Source of the DNA: Welwitschia mirabilis
Taxonomy: Eukaryota; Gnetophyta; Gnetopsida; Welwitschiales
Direction of reading: 5' to 3'
Length of the DNA: 64,000 bases
NCBI GenBank assembly: GCA_051453625.1
Contig: JBOZIK010000001.1
Coordinates: 110,123,110-110,187,109 of the forward strand
Position numbers and translations under genes: made by a program
In this document: positions 59,401 to 64,000 of the stretch, piece after piece
Numbering within the stretch: position 1 is the first letter of the stretch
How the letters are laid out: every line of letters starts with the position of its first letter
The notes under the pieces: model-generated
The model's input: the letters and a program-made list of their open reading frames with translations, nothing else
Database searches by the model: none
Told to the model about the DNA's origin: nothing

Positions 59401-59413
59401 TGGTATCAGAGCC
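59401..59413 (+). other. Primer binding site of E6 (initiator Met tRNA)
   Basis: TGGTATCAGAGCC, a perfect match to the plant consensus, 3 bases after the LTR end. Confidence 0.9.
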
Positions 59414-60420
59414 CTAGGTTAAGAATTTGGATATTAATGTTGAATTTTATCCTAGTATTTATCTTCTATATCCTTCTGATTCTAGTAGGATTGACAGCCC
59501 CCAAAAGAGTTGTACCACCTTCCTCTGATGATGTGAAATCCTTGGTAATCACTACGAACCATTTGTGAAAGGGCTACAAAATAGGAGAGATGGTAGAAAT
59601 GATGAGGAAGCCACTCAAATCTTGATGATTCACTTTTGGTAAGCAAATGCCCCAGTCTTTGAGGGATTAAATAATACAGCTAAAGCTGAGGCCTAACTAA
59701 TTTCTATCAAGAAGGAGTTAGAGTTCTTTAACTTGACATCTAGAGGGCCACTTTAGCTATGCAACAATTAAGAAAGAATGCAGCCTTATGATGGGATGTG
59801 GAGAAAGCACAACCCATTTTTCCTAACCAAATCTCTCAGGAAGTCTTCAAAGAATAATTCTGAGCCAGGAATATATCAAAGTATTACAAAAATGCTGGAG
59901 TAGAGGAATGTTATAACCTTAGAAAGGGGTCAATGTTAGTATCTTTATATGAGATAAAAATTATGCAGCTATTGAGGTATGTGCCAGAGATAGCCAATAG
60001 TAAAACAACTAAGATATAAAGGCTCGTGGCTAGTTTGTATCCTATTATTTAGAGACATGTTAGTTTATTTCAGCTAAGGACATTTGTAGAGGCCTTGGAA
60101 AAGGTTAGGCTAGCTAAGAAATCCTGGTCTAAAAGCAGGAGCCTCCATGACAGATGGGAAAACCCCTAGGATTAGAATGAATCCAAACCAATAAAAGGTC
60201 CTTTTTTAGGAAATCAAAAGCAAGCAAAGTTAGAGTTTAATATGATGATGCTATTGTAAATAAATTGGAGGATAGACAACCTTAAGGTAGAGGGAAAACA
60301 CTTGTGCCATCACCATCTTCCGCTTCATAAACAAAATCACTCAACCCTAGAGTTACTGAATGTTATAACTGTGGAAGACCTCATATGATTAGGAACTGTC
60401 CCAAGAAGAGAAGAGAGCAA
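59414..60420 (+). pseudogene. gag of E6
   Basis: Gag in broken frames. ANAPVFEGLNNTAKAEA (about 59647-59697) and KKELEFFNL match the start of the Tekay Gag domain (P..F.G..DP..A..WL..IEK.F). GVEECYNLRKGSMLVSLYEI and IMQLLRYVPEI follow near 59900-59985. A zinc knuckle at 60361-60399 reads CYNCGRPHMIRNCPKK: it is CX2CX3HX4C, one residue short of the canonical CX2CX4HX4C (GHMIR in relatives preceded by an extra Gly). Stops occur about every 20-40 codons. The knuckle joins directly to protease in the same frame. Confidence 0.78.
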
Positions 60421-60880
60421 CAGGGAACAGTAGAGGTTAAAAAACTGTATGCATCCATATTTAGAGAAGCTATTCAACCATCAGTGATCTTAAAAATAAT
60501 AGGTACTATATTTAATATTCCTGTTAAAATTTTATTAGACCATGGAGTGATAGATTCTTTTATATCTCTTGAGATGTCTTAAAGGTTGTTTACTATAGTA
60601 CATATTGAAAATAAAGCGGTAGTGAAACTCCCATACAACAGTACAGTTAAGGATCTTAGCAAAACCCTTTTGTGTGATATCATAATTGGAGGTCATATCT
60701 TCCAGGCATAGTTTTTAATTCTAAAACTAGAACATCTTAATGTTATCTTGGGCATGAATTACCTTCAAGAAAATAAAGCTCAAATAACATGTTTCTCTCG
60801 ATAGGTCATAGTAATAAGAGCAAATGATGAGAAGGTCTAGGTATCCATCACTTGCTACCCCTGCTATGGGAAGATTGATA
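60421..60880 (+). pseudogene. Aspartic protease of E6
   Basis: In frame with the zinc knuckle. VKILLDHGVIDSFISLEM (60523-60578) corresponds to the active-site segment V.VLIDSGATHSFIS. The catalytic Asp (60538-60540) is kept, but Ser is replaced by His (D-H-G). Downstream, DIIIGGHIFQA and LEHLNVILGMNYLQENKAQI (about 60730-60785) match the conserved DVILGMDWL..H.A.I end. Stops at 60580 and later. Confidence 0.78.
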
Positions 60881-61880
60881 AGTAAGAAGTAGATGATCAA
60901 AGAAGTACACAATCAAGGAAACTTTAGGATAGTTAAGCTCTTGTCTTTTCTTCAATCTCAATTGAAGGTTTTAAATATTCCAATGATGAAGGAATATGTT
61001 GATCTATTTCTTGAAGAAAATTATTCTCCTAGTAGGAATGAGAATTTTGAGATAACTCTTAAGCTTGGTGGAGAACCAATTTTAAAGGCACCTTATAGGA
61101 TGTCTCCAGTAGAGCTAGCTGAGTTAAACACTTAGATAACTACACTTTTAGATAAGGAGTTGATTAGGATAAGCATATATCCATTGAGTGCACTAGTCCT
61201 ATTCAATAAAAAAAGGATGGATGTTTAAGGTTGTGTGTGAATTATAGAATGTTAAATAAAGTCATGATAAGAAATATCTATTCCTTTCCTTCGATAGAGG
61301 ATTTATTCGATTAGCTTAAGTATTATAGAGTCTTCTTCAAGATTGATCTTAAGTTGAGATATCATAAACTTAGGATCAAGGAAGGATATGTCTTTAAAAT
61401 AGCTTTCCAAACCAGGAATGAGCATTATGAATTTTTGAGTAGTTATGTTTGGCCTTACTAATGTACCCACAACATTCATGGCAGTAATGAATGGTATTTT
61501 TCTAGCATATTTGGATGATTTTCTAGTGGTTTCTATTGATGATATTTTAATGTATTTTTCAACTAAGGAGGCACATGAGAAGCATTTGAGGATAGTGCTA
61601 GATACCTTATAGAGGAATCACTTTTAAGGCAAATCTAATAAGTATGAGTTTTGGTTATCCAAGGTTAAATTTTTAGGCCATGTGATCTCTGAAGAAGAAG
61701 TTAGTATGAACAAAGATAAAGTCCAAGCTATTGTATAGTGGCCTAAGCTTGAATCAGTATTAGAAGTTAGAAGCTTTCTTGACCTTACCAAATACTATAG
61801 AAGGTTTATAAAGAATTTCTATAAGATAGCTTCCTCCTTGACTTTGCTAATATGGAAGAATAATTAGTTTGAATGGACTA
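60881..61880 (+). pseudogene. Reverse transcriptase of E6
   Basis: Begins with an 80-codon open piece (60893-61135) containing NIPMMKEYVDLFLEE, ITLKLGGEPILKAPYRMSPV and ELAELNT, matching the pre-RT block F.DVFPEELPGLPP..E..I.L.PG..PI...PYRMAP.EL.ELK. Then [17 protein letters not shown] (about 61228), [29 protein letters not shown] (about 61330), FGLTNVPTTFMAVMN (about 61448), and LDDFLVVSIDDILMYF (61511-61558), with the catalytic Asp pair intact at 61538-61543. KVKFLGHVISEEEV (about 61667) and SFLDLTKYYRRFIKNF (about 61770) follow. One shift near 61205 and several stops. Confidence 0.85.
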
Positions 61881-62335
61881 AATAATGTGATGAAGCTTTT
61901 TAAATGCTAAAGATAATTCTTATCTCAACACCAGTTTTGAGATTGCCAAAACTAGGAAAGCCTTACACAATTTACACAGATGCCTCAAGTAAAGTCTTAG
62001 GAGCATTCTTGATGCAATACAATAAAGTGATAGCTTATTCTTCTAGGCAAATAAAGAATTATGAGAATAATTATCTTGTTCATGACTTAGATCTATAGCA
62101 GTCATTCATGCTTTAAAAATTTAAAGGCACTATCTCTATGATGAATAGCTAAAAATTTGAATAGATCATAAGAGCTTAAAGTATACACATACACAACCAA
62201 TTCTAAATCTTATGCAAAGGTATCAGGTAGAATTTTTATAGGATTATGGGCTTATAGTGAATTATCATGCAAGAAAGAAGAATGTAGTGGCTGACTCCTT
62301 GAGCAAAAGAAGGCATACACTCTATAATCTAAGAC
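61881..62335 (+). pseudogene. RNase H of E6
   Basis: A 64-codon open piece (61904-62098) holds STPVLRLPKLGKPYTIYTDA and LGAFLMQYNKVIAYSSRQIK then YENNYLVHDLDL, nearly the consensus APVL.LP..GKPF.VYTDAS..GLG.VLMQ...VIAYASRQLK.HE.NYPTHDLEL. TDAS carries the catalytic Asp. After a stop, the end reads YGLIVNYHARKKNVVADSLS (about 62250-62310), as in the conserved D.EI.YHPGKANVVADALS. Confidence 0.85.
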
Positions 62336-63320
62336 TATATAATGAACTACATAGCATGATCTTAGAAGCACAAAAAAATTATCCTTTATCCAAAAAGAGG
62401 TAGAGAAGCTAGGTTGGAAGGATTTACCATTCCAAAAGGTGAATTAATTTGCTATTTAGAAACAATAGTAGTCCCTGATGTGGCAAGAGTTAAAAATCTA
62501 ATTTTTGAATAGTTTCATGCAACCAAATATGCTATTCATCCAAGAGCTAATAAGATGTATAAGGATATTAAGAAGTTCTATTGGTGGCTAGAAATGAAAT
62601 CAAAGATAGCTAAATATGTAGCTAATTGTATGACTTATGAGTTGGTCATGGTGGAGCGTAGGCACCCAGTAAGACTTATTTATTCACATAATGTTCTGGA
62701 GTGGAAATTGAAAATCAGAAGCATGGATTTTATTACAAGTTTACCTAAGACCAAGGAGGGATATGATTTTATCCTTATTATAGTGGACATTTTGATGAAT
62801 AATTCTCACTTCTGTCCAAGAAGATGATAGGTATGACTGAGTGAATATCAAGGAAGTATGTCAGCGATATTATTAGACTGCACAAAATTCTTAAGCTAAT
62901 AATGTCAGATAGATATAGTAAATTCACATCTAGATTTTGGACCATCTTTCATAAGGAATTGGGAATGAAACTAAATTTGAGTATAGCTTTTCGTCTCCAA
63001 ACTAATGGGTATACTGAAAGGATGAATCAAACATTGAACGACTTGTTGAGGATGGTTATTCTAGACTTTGGTGGATCATAGGCAGCTCATTTGTCATTGG
63101 TAGAGTTTACTTATAATAATAGTTACCAAGAATCTATTGGGTGTGGACTATTTAAAGCCCTATACAGAAAGGTATGTAGTACTCCATCCTCTTATTTTTA
63201 TGCATAAGAAAAAAGGTTATTACAAGTCCCATCCACTCAACATTTAGAAGAAAGACAAACTAGGAAAAGTCTTCAAAAAGTATAAGATAAAAAAGGAAAT
63301 ATGCAAATCAGTATAGAAGA
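62336..63320 (+). pseudogene. Integrase of E6
   Basis: The zinc-binding domain is readable at about 62510-62650 (FHATKYAIHPRANKMYKDIK, KFYWWLEMKSKIAKYVANC, then MTYEL): the HHC ligands are present, but the second Cys of CxxC is Tyr. In the catalytic core, SMDFITSLPKTKEGYDF has the first Asp (62725), SDRYSKFTSRFW the second (62908), and NGYTERMNQTLNDLL the Glu (63016). Spacing between the second Asp and Glu is exactly 35 residues, the classical DD35E. LVEFTYNNSYQESIG follows. Stops exist, but the whole triad survives. Confidence 0.87.
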
Positions 63321-63768
63321 TAGCTAGAATTTCAAGAAGATAATCATGTATTTCTCAAATGTTCCTCCTTCAAGGGAGTGTTTAGTAAGAAAGGAAAGTT
63401 GGCTCTAAGATTTATTAGACCCTATCAGGTAATCTAAAAGGTTGGTCTTATGGCTTATGAGTTAGCCTTACCACCACATTTATCCGTGCTGCATAATGTA
63501 TTTCATGTATTATTACTAAGAAAATATGTCACTGCTGGGATAAAGATTAATCTAGATTAAGATATTATCATCCTTTCTAACTATTCCATAGAAGCTCAAT
63601 TAGTGAAATTGCTCGATTAAAAGGAGATGGTACTTTAAGAAAAAATAATTAAATTATATAAAGTCAAGTGATTAGGGTAGTCAAAAGATGAAGCAATGTG
63701 GAAGATGAAGGATGATATCTTACAGTGGAAACCTAAGTTATTAGCTTGTTTCCAGGAGAAAATCTCTT
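63321..63768 (+). pseudogene. Integrase C-terminus and chromodomain-like tail of E6
   Basis: Contains SKKGKLALRFIRPYQV, LMAYELALPPHLSVLHNVFH and VLLLRKYV, matching the GPF-type block (KGKLSPRFIGPFEIL..VG.VAY.L.LPP.LS.VH.VFHVS.LRKY). Then LVKLLD, EMVL, EKIIKLYKVK and SKDEAMWKMKDDI (about 63595-63725) follow the chromodomain pattern IL..RE..LR.K.I...KV.W.....EEATWE.E. This module directs chromoviruses to heterochromatin in relatives. Four or more stops within it. Confidence 0.72.
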
Positions 63769-63779
63769 AAGGGGAGGGA
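63769..63779 (+). other. Polypurine tract of E6
   Basis: AAGGGGAGGGA, followed after TCCCTCA by the LTR start. Confidence 0.8.
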
Positions 63780-63786
63780 TCCCTCA

Positions 63787-64000
63787 TGTTTAGAGTTCTA
63801 TTAAGGTTAAAAATCCTCCTTAATTATTTTGATAAATAACTAGATATTAAAATTTCCTTTCTAATAATTAGTAACTATATCTTCTAGTTAAAAAATAATA
63901 GAATTTGAAGTAAAAGTAATGGTAGAATAAAACACAAAGGCAAAATATTACTTTAAAATTTGTTGAAGATTAACTTAGAGTTATTATTTTATTAGAAGAT
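63787..64000 (+). repeat. 3' LTR of E6 (first 214 bases)
   Basis: TGTTTAGAGTTCTATTAAGG aligns with TGTCTAGAGTTCTACTAAG at 55133 and stays alignable to the window end, with about 8-10 per cent differences by eye and a few short indels. Confidence 0.88.

Larger units (their letters stand above)
55133..64000 (+). mobile_element. E6: Tekay/Del-like chromovirus, 3' LTR cut by window end
   Basis: 5' LTR 55133-59397, tRNA-Met primer site 59401-59413, gag, protease, RT, RNase H, integrase with chromodomain-like tail, polypurine tract 63769-63779, 3' LTR from 63787. The order protease, RT, RNase H, integrase is that of Ty3/gypsy. Very long LTRs around a 4.4-kb interior and the chromodomain place it near Tekay/Del. 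The coding part is more readable than in E2 and E3 but still has many stops. Confidence 0.88.

Overview
This window looks like nuclear DNA of a seed plant: AT-rich, gene-poor and repeat-rich. No intact protein-coding gene is visible. Almost everything recognisable is decayed retrotransposon, in layers: long terminal repeat (LTR) elements of the Athila-like Ty3/gypsy, chromovirus (Tekay/Del-like) and Ty1/copia types, L1-type LINEs and possible SINE-like tRNA modules. The plant assignment rests on the Athila-type primer site related to TGGCGCCATTGCC, plant LINE ORF1 (DUF4283-like) and reverse transcriptase (RT) motifs, copia LTR ends of the 'CACCCCCCTCTAGGGTT' type, and one fragment of a plant rhamnogalacturonate lyase gene. 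The species cannot be named. Ten runs of N interrupt the sequence.

Layout. 1-2794: 5' end of a minus-strand Athila-like element (E1) inserted in a minus-strand copia gag/LTR (2795-4749). 5960-8803: decayed Athila-like pol on the plus strand (E2), with its probable 3' end near 11059. 12-16 kb: unrecognised decayed sequence plus a copia RT scrap. 16942-35989: a structurally complete plus-strand Athila-like element (E3), flanked by the 5-bp target duplication AAATA. Its integrase is split by a second complete, minus-strand member of the same LTR family (E4, 24145-32121, target duplication TCAAG). E4 lacks recognisable pol and carries a long unidentified decayed ORF. 37078-46060: more LTRs of the family; one is split by about 7.4 kb holding a plus-strand LINE (ORF1, endonuclease, RT, zinc finger) followed by 2.3 kb of non-LINE DNA with the lyase exon. 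47400-48900: minus-strand LINE RT remnant. 49000-50604: copia LTR with tandem repeats. 50680-55132: two inverted LTR copies forming a large inverted repeat, cut on the right by a Tekay-like chromovirus (E6, 55133 to beyond the window end) with 4.3-kb LTRs, gag, protease, RT, RNase H, integrase and a chromodomain-like tail.

How it fits together. The nesting gives a relative order: E4 is younger than E3; the LINE is younger than the LTR it splits; E1 is younger than the copia it entered; E6 is younger than the inverted LTRs. Reading frames are broken mainly by stops that could come from TGG, CAG or CAA by C-to-T or G-to-A change, as expected for old methylated DNA. The most unusual feature is a palindromic module of about 40 bp, seen about 20 times in the LTRs, leaders and gag of the Athila-like family. 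The other items worth a look are the E4 ORF, the GC-rich island in the E6 LTR, and the captured lyase exon.
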